A stretch of 64,000 nucleotides of DNA, taken from positions 1,041,909 through 1,105,908 of the forward strand of contig NZ_JAUKPO010000001.1 in the NCBI RefSeq assembly GCF_030503435.1. The letters are read 5' to 3'. The position numbers and the translations under genes are program-made. Below the pieces are notes generated by a model. That model did not search any database and was not told the origin of the DNA. It saw nothing but the letters and a program-made list of their open reading frames with translations. This DNA comes from Rhodocytophaga aerolata. Its GTDB lineage: Bacteria; Bacteroidota; Bacteroidia; Cytophagales; 172606-1. Shown here piece by piece: positions 7,354 to 16,587 of this stretch; the first letter of the stretch is position 1; every line of letters starts with the position of its first letter.

Positions 7354-8991
7354 ATGAAAACGCTTATTTTTCTGCTTTTTATGGCTACCTTACTTTCATC
7401 TACAGCAGAAGCTCAATCTAAAAACAATGCTGCCACAGGGATGAAGCAAGTAAAAACAGCGAATGGAATGCTGGAAGGAACTGCTGAAAAAAGTGGCGTA
7501 GTTTCTTTTAAAGGCGTGCCTTTTGCCCAGCCTCCGGTAGGTGACTTACGCTGGAAAGAGCCGCAGCCAGCCAAGAATTGGCAAGGAGTACGCAAAGCCG
7601 ATAAGTTTGGTCCCAGAGCCATGCAACGGGCTATCTTTGGTGATATGGGTTTCCGCTCTAATGGCATGAGTGAAGATTGCCTGTACCTGAATGTATGGAC
7701 ACCTGCCAGGTCGGCCAATGAGAAATTGCCAGTATTGGTCTATTTTTATGGCGGCGGATTTGTAGCCGGCGATGGGTCTGAAAGCCGGTACGACGGGGAA
7801 AGCATGGCACAGAAAGGCATTGTAGCCCTTACCGTAAACTACCGCCTGGGCTTATTCGGATTTTTGGCCCACCCGGAACTCACCAAAGAATCAGGTAAGA
7901 ATGCTTCTGGTAATTATGGGTTACTCGATCAGGCGGCTGCCTTAAAATGGGTGCAACAGAACATTGCCGCCTTCGGTGGTGATCCGAAGAAAGTAACTAT
8001 TGCCGGGGAATCTGCCGGTTCCATGAGTGTAAGCGCCCAGATGGCCTCTCCGCTGTCTAAAAATCTGATTGCCGGGGCCATTGGCGAAAGTGGTTCTATG
8101 ATCTCTTTACAGCCTATGCCTTCCCTAAAGCAAGGCGAAGAAATGGGTGTAAACTTTGCTAAAGCGGTAGAAGCCAAGTCACTCGCCGATTTACGGGCAA
8201 TGCCTGCCGAACAACTGCTGGAAGCTACAGCTAAGCCTGGTATTCCCTGGTTCTGGCCCATTGTAGATGGCTATTTCTTCCTGAAATCTCCTGCCGAAAT
8301 TTTTGCAGCTGGCGAACAAGCAAAAGTACCCTTACTGGCCGGTTGGAACTCAGAGGAAATGGGAGCCCAGTCTATTTTAGGAAAAGAAGCACCCACGAAA
8401 GAGAATTATACCGCAGCAGTACAAGAATTATATGGTGATAAAGCGCAGGAAGTGTTAAAACTATACCCTGCCTCCACTGAAGAAGAAGTTATGCAAGCCG
8501 CTACGGATCTGGCTGGCGACCGGTTTATTGGTTACAGCACCTGGAAATGGGTAGATGTACACAGCAAAAACAGCAACAAACCAACATACCGCTATTATTA
8601 TACCCGTCCCCGTCCGGCCATGACAGCCGAAATGGGTGATGCAGCTCCTGGACTGGCTGGCGGGGTAGTAAAAGGGTCTGATGCCAATGCTATTAAAATG
8701 CCTCCTGCCCGGGGTGCTGTACACTCAGCGGAAATTGAATATGCCATGGGAAATTTGCCCTACAACAAAGTATACGCCTGGACTCCAGAAGACTATAAAG
8801 TATCGGAAACCATGCAAGCCTACTTTGCTAACTTCATCAAAACTGGTAATCCGAATGGTTCTGGCCTGCCGCAATGGCCTGCTATTAAAGGAAATGAGGT
8901 ACAGGTAATGCAGATTGATGTAACCAGCCAGGCTAAACCTGACCAGACCCGCGCCCGCTACCAGTTCCTCGAACAAACAGCCGGAAAATAG
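7354..8991 (+). CDS. Exported type-B carboxylesterase (first of island)
   Basis: A 545-residue alpha/beta hydrolase of the carboxylesterase type-B family. The signal peptide covers residues 1-20 (ends AEAQ). The family signature EDCLYLNVWTP is near 108-118, the oxyanion-hole run YGGGF near 130, the nucleophile in GESAGS is Ser220 and the probable catalytic His is His457 (GAVHSAE). It should hydrolyse carboxylic esters in the periplasm or outside the cell. It is the first gene of a plus-strand esterase island and is divergent from the Nudix-fold regulator at 6384, with two candidate operators between. Close in sequence to the 14561 gene (shared LAHPELTKESGKNASGNYG). Confidence 0.94.
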   Translation: MKTLIFLLFMATLLSSTAEAQSKNNAATGMKQVKTANGMLEGTAEKSGVVSFKGVPFAQPPVGDLRWKEPQPAKNWQGVRKADKFGPRAMQRAIFGDMGFRSNGMSEDCLYLNVWTPARSANEKLPVLVYFYGGGFVAGDGSESRYDGESMAQKGIVALTVNYRLGLFGFLAHPELTKESGKNASGNYGLLDQAAALKWVQQNIAAFGGDPKKVTIAGESAGSMSVSAQMASPLSKNLIAGAIGESGSMISLQPMPSLKQGEEMGVNFAKAVEAKSLADLRAMPAEQLLEATAKPGIPWFWPIVDGYFFLKSPAEIFAAGEQAKVPLLAGWNSEEMGAQSILGKEAPTKENYTAAVQELYGDKAQEVLKLYPASTEEEVMQAATDLAGDRFIGYSTWKWVDVHSKNSNKPTYRYYYTRPRPAMTAEMGDAAPGLAGGVVKGSDANAIKMPPARGAVHSAEIEYAMGNLPYNKVYAWTPEDYKVSETMQAYFANFIKTGNPNGSGLPQWPAIKGNEVQVMQIDVTSQAKPDQTRARYQFLEQTAGK

Positions 8992-9604
8992 GGAGCCATT
9001 GAATAATGAGTATTGACTAAGGAATACCTATTATTGAACGAGGAAGTCAGTAGAAGTAGGTTATACATCCTAGTAAAATCTGGCAGTTCGATGTTAAGAG
9101 AAATGATACGTTGGCACTATAAGAGTTACTTCTGTTGAACTAGTTAGCTCTACTTTGTCACTTTTGATAAAACAAATTATTCCATGAGCGCAGGCTTGAA
9201 AAAACAGCGGGCTTTGTGTTGGGCGTGAGCGGGGAAGCATTGTTTTTTCTAGATGTTGATTTGCATGGCACAGGCTGGCTCAAAGCATGCGCTTTGCCCC
9301 TTTCTTTGCAGCAATGGCACATCGAAGATTCATTAACTCCTTTAAAAATAAAACACATTGTTAATAAAGAAAGTAAGAGAAGCTATCAATAAGGGCTAAG
9401 TTTAATCTTTTAGGCCTAATTTAAATGAAGAGACAATATAGAGTTAGGTCCATAGTCCGCTTTACATGCTCATGCACTACTCTTTTAAAAAAAATACAAT
9501 TAGCTCTATAAACTGGTAAACACTTTTTTAACTGTGTAAACCTGCCCGGCTAGCTACCTGGCAGGTTTACCTTCATTCAATTCATTAATCCTATTAATTT
9601 CCCT
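8992..9604. other. 613-base gap carrying repeat R1 copy 1
   Basis: No gene is supported; the 66-codon minus-strand ORF inside (9158-9358) falls within the repeat and is probably accidental. The gap holds R1 copy 1 (9184-9400). The last 60 bases include CCTGCCCGGCTAGCTACCTGGCAGG, a CCTGCC/GGCAGG hairpin near 9541-9565, which may end a transcript or structure the leader of the next gene. Confidence 0.5.
9184..9400 (+). repeat. Intergenic repeat R1, copy 1
   Basis: Shares with 12596-12730 and 16376-16540 a common string of pieces in the same order: a G-rich part (AGCGGG, then GCGGGGAAGCATTG), TTTTTTCTAGA, GGCAATGGCACAT (other copies GGCAATGACA), GATTCATTAA, and AATAAAGAAAGTAAGAGA. This copy has an extra 40-base stretch after CTAGA. 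All copies lie in gaps of the esterase island in the same orientation. Confidence 0.6.
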
Positions 9605-10480
9605 ATGAAGTTCTTCTATACTGTTTTTCTAGTTACCTTGTTAAGCTCCACCATTTCTTCCTTTGCTGCCAGAGTAGATACCTTGAATATTCCCAGCACC
9701 GCCATGAAAAAGAATTACCGGGCGGCCATAGTACTGCCAGATTCCTATGCAAAAAGTAAAGGTACCTACCCTGTATTATACCTGTTGCATGGTGGAGGCG
9801 GACAGTTCAGCGACTGGCTTAAACAAACCCCGGACAAACAACTGCTACACAAACTGGCAGATCAATATAACCTCATTATTGTAACGCCAGAAGGAGAAAA
9901 ACTGGGAGGCTATTTAGATAGCCCCTTTCAAAAAGATAACCTGTTTGAGACCTATATTACGAAAGAGGTAATTACCAAAATTGATGATACCTACCGCACC
10001 ATCCGCAGCCGCAATGGACGGGTAATTACCGGATTGAGTATGGGCGGGCATGGGGCTTTGTATCTGGCCACCCGCAACCCGGACCTTTTCTGCGCCGCTG
10101 GCAGCATGAGTGGCGCCCTGGATTTAAATCCGGCCAACTGGCGGATAGACCCAGAATTCGCTGAACGAATCAAGCCAGGATTTGAGCGCATTTTAGGACC
10201 ACAAGGTGGCAAGCCCGATCAGTATGCCGCTCACTCTGTAGTAAACATGGCCGATCAGATAAAAGCCAACGATGTGAAGCTGATTATTGATTGTGGGGTA
10301 GATGATTTTCTGATTGAGCCAAACCGGGAACTGCATCGTCGGCTGGTGTATAATAAAGTAACGCACGACTATACGGAACGTCCGGGTGGCCATACTTGGG
10401 ATTACTGGGAAAACTCCCTGCCCTACCATGTGTTGTTTTTCAACAAAATCTTGAAATCAAACAGCGTAGTTATTCCTTAA
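9605..10480 (+). CDS. Exported esterase, esterase-D/CE1-like (copy 1)
   Basis: A 291-residue alpha/beta hydrolase of the putative-esterase (esterase D) family with a signal peptide (residues 1-21). The motif YPVLYLLHGGGG near 53-64 gives the oxyanion hole, the nucleophile is Ser145 in GLSMGGHGA, the acid is probably in DCGVDDF near 220, and the His is His263 in GGHTW. It is a clear paralogue of the 11660 gene (both have TPDKQLLHxLADQYN). Such enzymes cleave feruloyl, acetyl or other small-acyl esters. It is 15 bases from the next gene, so co-transcribed with it. Confidence 0.92.
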   Translation: MKFFYTVFLVTLLSSTISSFAARVDTLNIPSTAMKKNYRAAIVLPDSYAKSKGTYPVLYLLHGGGGQFSDWLKQTPDKQLLHKLADQYNLIIVTPEGEKLGGYLDSPFQKDNLFETYITKEVITKIDDTYRTIRSRNGRVITGLSMGGHGALYLATRNPDLFCAAGSMSGALDLNPANWRIDPEFAERIKPGFERILGPQGGKPDQYAAHSVVNMADQIKANDVKLIIDCGVDDFLIEPNRELHRRLVYNKVTHDYTERPGGHTWDYWENSLPYHVLFFNKILKSNSVVIP

Positions 10481-10495
10481 TGTATAATAGAAATA

Positions 10496-11632
10496 ATGCT
10501 GAACAGATATCTCTTTGCTCTTTTAGCCACCTTGCTGTCCGGAAGTATAGCACAGGCACAGCAATTTCCCGGACGTACACCTACACCAAATGACACCCTG
10601 GTTTCTCCGAGAATACTGCCGGATAACCGGCTAACTATCAGCATCTATGCACCCAAAGCCAGTGAAGTTACGCTTATGGGCGATCTGCTACCCACATATA
10701 CACCAGTAAAACTGGTAAAGGATGAAAAAGGTGTATGGACGCATACCTTAGGCCCGCTAGCTCCTAATGTATATACCTACGACCTTAATGTGGATGGTGT
10801 AAAAACCTTTGACCCGAAAAATGCGAAGTTCAAAGAAAGTCAGAATGGCATATCCAATATTGTGGAAGTGCCCGGCAAGGAAACAGCTTATCTGGCAGTT
10901 AAAAACGTACCGCATGGCAGGGTAGAATCGGTGTGGTATTACTCTTCTTCTTTAAGCGATACCCGCCGGATGCATATTTATACCCCTCCAGGGTATGACC
11001 AACTGAAAGAAGCTTTGCCAGTGCTGTATCTCTTACATGGCGGAGGGGATAACGATGCTTCCTGGACTACGGTAGGCAGGGCTAATTTTATTCTGGATAA
11101 TTTACTGGCAGAAGGCAAAATGAAACCCATGATAGTAGTTATGCCTGCCGGACATGTGCCTGGCAAAGGACCTGCGATGGGTGCCGGACCAGATCAAGAC
11201 CCTTTTGCCAAAGATTTTCTGTCTGATATTATTCCCTATGTAGAAAAGAACTACCGGGTATCTGCCAAGCGGGAGCACCGGGCACTGGCTGGTTTATCGA
11301 TGGGTGGTATCCAAACAATGAATATTGCCTTGTTCAACCCAGATAAATTCAGTTATGTACTGCCTTTAAGTACTGGTTACTTTCCCCCGGTTTTAGAAGA
11401 ACTGGAGAAAAAATACACCAGTGTGCTGAAAAATCCGAAAATAAATCAGTGGAAACTGTTCTGGATTGCTATGGGTGGCGAGAAGGACATAGCTTACCAG
11501 AACAACAAGAATACGATGGCCCTTTTCGATAAATATGGCATCAAATACAAATATATTGAGGTGCCTGGTGGTCATACATTCCTGGCCTGGCGGGACAACT
11601 TGTATACATTTGCTCCTTTGTTATTCCGGTAA
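10496..11632 (+). CDS. Exported esterase with N-terminal E-set (CBM48-like) domain
   Basis: This 378-residue protein has a signal peptide (1-21), an E-set/CBM48-like domain (about 35-120, with SIYAPKASEVTLMGDL and NVYTYDLNVDGV), and an esterase-D-type catalytic domain. The nucleophile is Ser268 in GLSMGG and the His is His360 in GGHTF. This two-domain order is typical of exported feruloyl or acetyl-xylan-type esterases and of enterochelin-esterase relatives in Bacteroidota. The start 15 bases after the previous stop and the short distance to 11660 make a three-gene unit 9605-12541. The sugar substrate is inferred only from the domain pair. Confidence 0.92.
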   Translation: MLNRYLFALLATLLSGSIAQAQQFPGRTPTPNDTLVSPRILPDNRLTISIYAPKASEVTLMGDLLPTYTPVKLVKDEKGVWTHTLGPLAPNVYTYDLNVDGVKTFDPKNAKFKESQNGISNIVEVPGKETAYLAVKNVPHGRVESVWYYSSSLSDTRRMHIYTPPGYDQLKEALPVLYLLHGGGDNDASWTTVGRANFILDNLLAEGKMKPMIVVMPAGHVPGKGPAMGAGPDQDPFAKDFLSDIIPYVEKNYRVSAKREHRALAGLSMGGIQTMNIALFNPDKFSYVLPLSTGYFPPVLEELEKKYTSVLKNPKINQWKLFWIAMGGEKDIAYQNNKNTMALFDKYGIKYKYIEVPGGHTFLAWRDNLYTFAPLLFR

Positions 11633-11659
11633 GCCTTTTTAACTATTTTACATTCTGCT

Positions 11660-12541
11660 ATGAACCTGTTCCCTAAACTTATTTTTTTCGCCTTTCTTAG
11701 CCTGACTACAAACCTTTGTTCGCTTGCTGCCAAAGTAGATACCCTGGATATAGCCAGTACCGCTATGCAGAAAAACATCCGGGCAGCGGTAATTATACCA
11801 GATAGCTATAAGAAAGCAAAAAAGCCTTTTCCGGTATTATATCTGCTGCATGGGGGCACCGGCAGTTACCGCGACTGGCTTAGCAAAACTCCCGACAAAC
11901 AATTACTACACCGGCTGGCAGATCAATACAACATCCTGATTGTAACGCCAGATGGCGGGCCTACCAGTTATTATTTTGATAGTCCACTGGATAAAACGAG
12001 CCAGTACGAAACCTTTATTTCCAAAGAACTGATAGAGAAAATAGAGGCTACTTATAAGACCATTAAAGAGCGTAACGGACGGGTAATTGCCGGCTTATCC
12101 ATGGGTGGCCACGGGGCGATGTATATCTCTACCCGCCATCCGGAACTGTACTGTGCTGCCGGAAGCATGAGTGGCGTCATGAACATTAACACGGCCACCT
12201 GGAAAGTACCGGCCGATTTTGCAAAGTTACGTGCTGAAAACTTTGCCAAATTATTAGGGCCTCCACAAGATGCCACTAACCCTTATCCGGAATACACCGC
12301 CGTTGGCCGGGTAAACGAATTTAAAACGAGTGGCTTGAAGCTAATTTTTGATTGTGGCGTAGACGACTTTCTGATTGATACGAACCGGGACCTGCATCAA
12401 AAACTAGTAGCCAGCCAGGTACCGCATGATTACATTGAACGGCCGGGAGCGCATACCTGGGAATACTGGGAAAATGCCCTCCCCTACCAGGTCCTGTTCT
12501 TTCACAAAATACTAAAGGCAAATGGAGTAGCTATTCAATAG
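11660..12541 (+). CDS. Exported esterase, esterase-D/CE1-like (copy 2)
   Basis: A 293-residue paralogue of the 9605 gene along its whole length. It has a signal peptide (1-21), an oxyanion region LYLLHGGTG near 56-64, the nucleophile Ser147 in GLSMGG, the acid in DCGVDDF, and His265 in GAHTW. The two copies flank the E-set esterase, so a duplication followed by divergence is the simple explanation. It starts 27 bases after the preceding stop, so it belongs to the same operon. Differences cluster between residues 85-110 and 165-205, the cap-like region that normally sets acyl specificity. Confidence 0.92.
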   Translation: MNLFPKLIFFAFLSLTTNLCSLAAKVDTLDIASTAMQKNIRAAVIIPDSYKKAKKPFPVLYLLHGGTGSYRDWLSKTPDKQLLHRLADQYNILIVTPDGGPTSYYFDSPLDKTSQYETFISKELIEKIEATYKTIKERNGRVIAGLSMGGHGAMYISTRHPELYCAAGSMSGVMNINTATWKVPADFAKLRAENFAKLLGPPQDATNPYPEYTAVGRVNEFKTSGLKLIFDCGVDDFLIDTNRDLHQKLVASQVPHDYIERPGAHTWEYWENALPYQVLFFHKILKANGVAIQ

Positions 12542-12595
12542 CCTGAGTAATTCTCACATGTGCTTTTCACTAAACTGTCAAATTAAAAAAATCCT

Positions 12596-12730
12596 TGAGC
12601 GTGGACCCGAAAAAATAGCGGGGTAAGCGTGGGCACTGTGCGTGGAAGCATTATTTTTTCTAGACCTTTTTTGTTACTTTTTTGTGGCAATGACAAAAAA
12701 GTAAAAGACAGTATCGATAAGAACAGAATT
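12596..12730 (+). repeat. Intergenic repeat R1, copy 2
   Basis: Contains a 35-base stretch (12661-12695, starting TAGACC and ending GGCAATGACA) identical to 16433-16467 in copy 3. The G-rich front part (AGCGGGG, CGTGGAAGCATT) matches copies 1 and 3 less closely. It fills most of the 292-base gap between the three-gene esterase unit and the 12834 carboxylesterase; nothing else is seen in that gap. Confidence 0.7.
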
Positions 12731-12833
12731 TAAATATTTGAATATCCATCAATTAAATAGGAAAAAATTGCTTAACAGAACTAATACTATTCAAAGAGCC
12801 TAAATAACACTAAACCTTAACCCAAACCCATTT

Positions 12834-14480
12834 ATGACTCATAAACTGTCCCTTTTATCTCTACTCCTGCTACTCCTGCCTGCACTGGTATGGAGCCAAA
12901 GCAAAACCCCATCTGCGGCTTCCACAACTCCTATTATGGCTGGTAAGGATATAGCCGTTGTCCAAACAAACTATGGTAAGGTACGCGGCTACATTCACAA
13001 TGGTACGCATACCTTTAAAGGCATTCCTTATGGCAAAGCAGAGCGGTTTATGGCACCCTCCAAACCAGACACCTGGGAAGGCATCCGCAGTTCAATGACC
13101 TATGGCCCGGTCTCCCCAACAGACCCTACCACCACTGTATATGATGAAATAGAGTTTCCTTTTCAGCACAACTGGGGTTATACCAATGAAAATTGCCTGA
13201 CCCTGAATGTATGGACACAAAAGGTGAATGATGGCAAAAAACGCCCCGTAATGGTATGGTTCCATGGTGGTGGATTTACAGGAGGCTCCTCTGTGGAATT
13301 ACCTTCCTATGATGGAGAAAATCTGGCAAAAAGAGGAGATGTAGTAATGGTTACAGTAAACCACCGCCTGAACATACTGGGTTTTCTGGATCTATCTGCT
13401 TATGGAGATAAATACAAATCGTCTGCCAATGCCGGTTTGATGGATCTGGTAGCCTCCCTGGAATGGGTAAAAGCAAATATTGCTAATTTTGGCGGAGACC
13501 CTGCGAATGTAACCATTTTCGGTCAGTCTGGGGGCGGCGGCAAAGTAACGTCGCTGATGAATGCTCCATCTGCCAAAGGATTATTCCATAAAGCCATTGT
13601 GCAAAGCGGCAGTTATATTACTAACTTTACCGAAGCTTCTTTAGCCAAACAAGTAAGTGCCGCCTTGCTGGAAGAGTTGAAATTACAACCTTCTCAAATT
13701 GATTCCCTGCAAAACATATCTTATGAACGCCTAGCGGCTGCCGGCAAAAAAGCCATGCGGAAAGTGCAGGATGATTTAAAAGCACAAGGCAAACCAGTAG
13801 GAGGCTTTGGATTAAGCTGGGGACCTGTTCTGGATGGAAGTTTTCTGCCTTATCAGCCTACGGAACCTGCAGCAATAGAGCTTTCTAAAAACATACCGCT
13901 GCTGGTAGGTTCTACTAAAACAGAATTTGGTCCATTCAATCCGGCTGTACGGAATTTAGCTACCATGGATGCAGCCAAAACAGACCTGCAAAAAAGATAT
14001 GGCAACAATACCGATGCGTATGTAGCAGCTGTAAAAAAGGCCTATCCGGAAACCACTGCTCCTACCGACTACGCCAATATTGATATCAACTTCCGGTCCC
14101 TAGCTATCAAGCAAGCCAATGAAAAGTCTGCTGTACCAGGGGCGGCGCCAGTGTATATGTATTTGTTCACCTGGGCATCCCCGGTAATGGATGGTATGTA
14201 CAAATCGATACACTGCATGGAACTTCCGTTTGTGTTTGACAACATTGCCCGTTGCGAAGAAATGACAGGAGGCGGAAAAGAAGCACATGCCCTGGCTGCC
14301 AACATGAGTATAGCCTGGATCAACTTTGCCAAAACCGGCGATCCGAATCATAAAGGCTTACCCGCATGGCCAAAGTATACGGCTCAGAATGGTGCCAACA
14401 TGATATTCGATACCCAGTGCCAGGTGAAAAGTCACCACGATCAGGAGTTGCTGCAGGTAGCTTCCGGAAACAAATTATAG
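12834..14480 (+). CDS. Exported type-B carboxylesterase (second of island)
   Basis: A 548-residue type-B carboxylesterase with a signal peptide (1-21, ends VWSQ). Family signatures are ENCLTLNVWTQ near 119-129, WFHGGGF near 139-145, the nucleophile Ser232 in GQSGGGG, and His460 in IHCMELPF. The GQSGGGG elbow replaces GESAGS of its neighbours, and HGGGF replaces YGGGF; these point to a different subfamily (like fungal/bacterial para-nitrobenzyl esterases) and so a different substrate. It is preceded by repeat R1 copy 2. The next esterase follows on the same strand. Confidence 0.93.
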   Translation: MTHKLSLLSLLLLLLPALVWSQSKTPSAASTTPIMAGKDIAVVQTNYGKVRGYIHNGTHTFKGIPYGKAERFMAPSKPDTWEGIRSSMTYGPVSPTDPTTTVYDEIEFPFQHNWGYTNENCLTLNVWTQKVNDGKKRPVMVWFHGGGFTGGSSVELPSYDGENLAKRGDVVMVTVNHRLNILGFLDLSAYGDKYKSSANAGLMDLVASLEWVKANIANFGGDPANVTIFGQSGGGGKVTSLMNAPSAKGLFHKAIVQSGSYITNFTEASLAKQVSAALLEELKLQPSQIDSLQNISYERLAAAGKKAMRKVQDDLKAQGKPVGGFGLSWGPVLDGSFLPYQPTEPAAIELSKNIPLLVGSTKTEFGPFNPAVRNLATMDAAKTDLQKRYGNNTDAYVAAVKKAYPETTAPTDYANIDINFRSLAIKQANEKSAVPGAAPVYMYLFTWASPVMDGMYKSIHCMELPFVFDNIARCEEMTGGGKEAHALAANMSIAWINFAKTGDPNHKGLPAWPKYTAQNGANMIFDTQCQVKSHHDQELLQVASGNKL

Positions 14481-14560
14481 CATATTAACCAGTAAAAGAA
14501 CTCATCAGTAGGCAACTAGAGGTGAGTTCATTTTACATTTTCTACCCAACTTACACTTCT

Positions 14561-16117
14561 ATGCAATTCTCTCTCCGGTTGTTCTTTATGGCTTTTGTAG
14601 CGGTGATGGGCTTTGTATCCTTTACGCCTACAACGGCCGATCTTGCAACGGTTAAAACAGACGCCGGCCTGGTTTCCGGCACCAAAAATACAGATGGTAC
14701 TATACAGATTTTCAGAGGTATCCCTTTTGCAGCCCCGCCAGTAGGAGATCTCCGCTGGAAAGCCCCACAACCAGTAAAACCCTGGACGGGTGTAAAAAAA
14801 TGTGAGGCATTCAGCGCAAGCCCGATGCAAGCCAGTCCGGCTCCCTTCAGTATGTGGTCCGAAGAATTTCTTATTCCCAAAGAACCTATCAGCGAAGATT
14901 GTTTGTACCTGAACGTGTGGACTGGGGCCAAAACAGCAATAGAAAAACGGCCGGTGTTGGTATGGATTTATGGAGGTGGCTTTAATAGTGGCGGCAGTGC
15001 CGTACCAATTTACGACGGAGAAGCCTTGGCAAAAAAAGGAATTGTGTTTGTCAGCATTAACTACCGGGTAGGGGTATTTGGTTTTCTGGCGCATCCGGAA
15101 CTTACGAAAGAATCTGGGAAGAATGCTTCCGGAAATTATGGATTGATGGACCAGATTGCGGCTTTACAATGGGTACAGAAAAACATTGCCGCTTTCGGGG
15201 GAGATCCAAAGAATGTAACCATCGCCGGACAATCGGCCGGCTCCATGAGTGTAAATGCCCTGGTTGCCTCCCCATTAACCGCAGCTCTGTTTCAGAAAGC
15301 CATTGCCCAAAGTGGAGCTAATTTTTCCAGAGGTACAGTAAGCCTGCAACAAGCGGAGGAAAACGGAGTAAAATTCGCACAATCGGTCAATGCTTCTTCC
15401 ATTAAAGAACTTCGCAGTATAACGGCCCAGGAACTGATGCAGAAATCCCAGGGTATGCGTGGAGTTATCGTGGATGGTTATGTGCTGCCAGATGCCATTG
15501 CTAACATCTTTGCCACAAACAAACAGAATAATGTAGCCCTATTGACCGGGTGGAATGAGAATGAGGGCTTGGTATTCGGACCCATCAAAAATGCAGATGA
15601 GTTCCGGAAAGAAGCAGAAACACAATACGGCACAGAAACCAGTACATTCCTGAAGCATTACCCGGCCACCACTGATTCCGTAGCGGCTGTTTCTCAACTG
15701 AACCTGTCCAGAGATATGATTTTTGGCGTGCAGAATTATACCTGGGCCAATGTACAAAGCAAGCAGGGAAAATTGCCAGTATATGTGTACCGCTTTACCC
15801 GAAAAGTGCCGGCTACCGGAGAATATGTAAAATTCGGTGCCTTTCATACTGGAGAAGTACCGTATGCGTATGACAACCTAAAATTCGTAAACCGGCCCTG
15901 GCAACCCGTAGACCGTGAACTGGCTAACAGTATGTCTTCGTACTGGGTAAACTTTATTAAGTCTGGCAATCCCAATGGTAAAGGTCTGCCTCAGTGGCCT
16001 GCCTATACCACCAAAGACAAACAGATCATGATACTAGGTGATAAACCGGGAGCCACTACATTACCAGACGAGGCAGCCCTGGATTTTATTTCAGAGAAAA
16101 TGAATAGGCAGCAATAG
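14561..16117 (+). CDS. Exported type-B carboxylesterase (third of island)
   Basis: A type-B carboxylesterase of 518 residues from ATG 14561. A GTG 13 codons upstream would give 531, but only the internal ATG puts a proper signal peptide (MQFSLRLFFMAFVAVMGFVS) at the N-terminus. It carries EDCLYLNVWTG, WIYGGGF, Ser225 in GQSAGS and His429 in FHTGEVPYAYD. It closely resembles the 7354 product, so these two are probably paralogues separated by the other esterases. It lies 80 bases after the 12834 gene and is likely co-transcribed with it. Confidence 0.92.
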   Translation: MQFSLRLFFMAFVAVMGFVSFTPTTADLATVKTDAGLVSGTKNTDGTIQIFRGIPFAAPPVGDLRWKAPQPVKPWTGVKKCEAFSASPMQASPAPFSMWSEEFLIPKEPISEDCLYLNVWTGAKTAIEKRPVLVWIYGGGFNSGGSAVPIYDGEALAKKGIVFVSINYRVGVFGFLAHPELTKESGKNASGNYGLMDQIAALQWVQKNIAAFGGDPKNVTIAGQSAGSMSVNALVASPLTAALFQKAIAQSGANFSRGTVSLQQAEENGVKFAQSVNASSIKELRSITAQELMQKSQGMRGVIVDGYVLPDAIANIFATNKQNNVALLTGWNENEGLVFGPIKNADEFRKEAETQYGTETSTFLKHYPATTDSVAAVSQLNLSRDMIFGVQNYTWANVQSKQGKLPVYVYRFTRKVPATGEYVKFGAFHTGEVPYAYDNLKFVNRPWQPVDRELANSMSSYWVNFIKSGNPNGKGLPQWPAYTTKDKQIMILGDKPGATTLPDEAALDFISEKMNRQQ

Positions 16118-16200
16118 TCAGTGGTCATTGGTAAGTAGTCAGCAAAATCTATATGATTAATCTTTATGCAACTATTGAGTAGTAAATTTTAGTAATCTTT

Positions 16201-16310
16201 GCCCTCGTGGCCGGGCAGGCCACGCCTTTGCAACACCGCTGTATAGAATCCGCACAAACCTACTCCCAGTGCCAAAGATTCTATAAGGCGTCTTTTGCAA
16301 AGGCTGTTGT
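16201..16310 (-). repeat. 110-base structured intergenic element, copy A
   Basis: On the minus strand it aligns without gaps to copy B (54537-54646, 98 of 110 columns equal) and copy C (58410-58519). Three predicted stems are visible: P1 GCCTTTGCAA with TTGCAAAGGC (columns 7-16 with 78-87), P2 TATAGAATC with GATTCTATA, and P3 GTGGCC with GGCCAC around a 5-base loop. All are perfect in this copy. Flanking genes run the other way, so it is not simply a cis leader. Confidence 0.85.
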
Positions 16311-16375
16311 CGGTTTATTAGCATTAATTTTTGATGAATGCTAGATTTCAATAAAACATAAAGTCTTTATGTGTT

Positions 16376-16540
16376 GGCCTGGAAAAACTGCAGGCCATGT
16401 GTAGGCCAAGAGCGGGGAAGCGTTGTTTTTCCTAGACCTTTTTTGTTACTTTTTTGTGGCAATGACACATGCGAAGCATTCATGAACACCTTTGAAAATT
16501 ATTTGATTGTGAATAAAAAAGTAAGAAGACACGGTCAAAA
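16376..16540 (+). repeat. Intergenic repeat R1, copy 3
   Basis: Has the 35-base stretch (16433-16467) identical to copy 2, and shares with copy 1 the following CACAT, GAAG, ATTCAT, ACACCTTT and AATAAA...AAGTAAGA pieces. It ends about 50 bases before the beta-lactamase-fold gene. Confidence 0.7.
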
Positions 16541-16587
16541 CTATCTAGTTTAGTCAACATTTTCTTCAAAAAACTCTTTACAACCCC

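Larger units (their letters stand above)
16118..16587. other. 470-base gap with two kinds of repeat
   Basis: No gene is supported. The gap holds the 110-base structured element (16201-16310, here reversed relative to the flanking genes) and R1 copy 3 (16376-16540). A 60-codon plus ORF (16371-16553) lies in R1 and is not called. The start also contains CAGTGGTCATTGGTAAGTAGTC, a phrase seen again in altered form after 58331. Confidence 0.6.

Noticed and set aside
10396..10593. A plus ORF bridging the first and second esterase-D-like genes
   Set aside because: It overlaps both well-supported genes in another frame and has no start context or domain.
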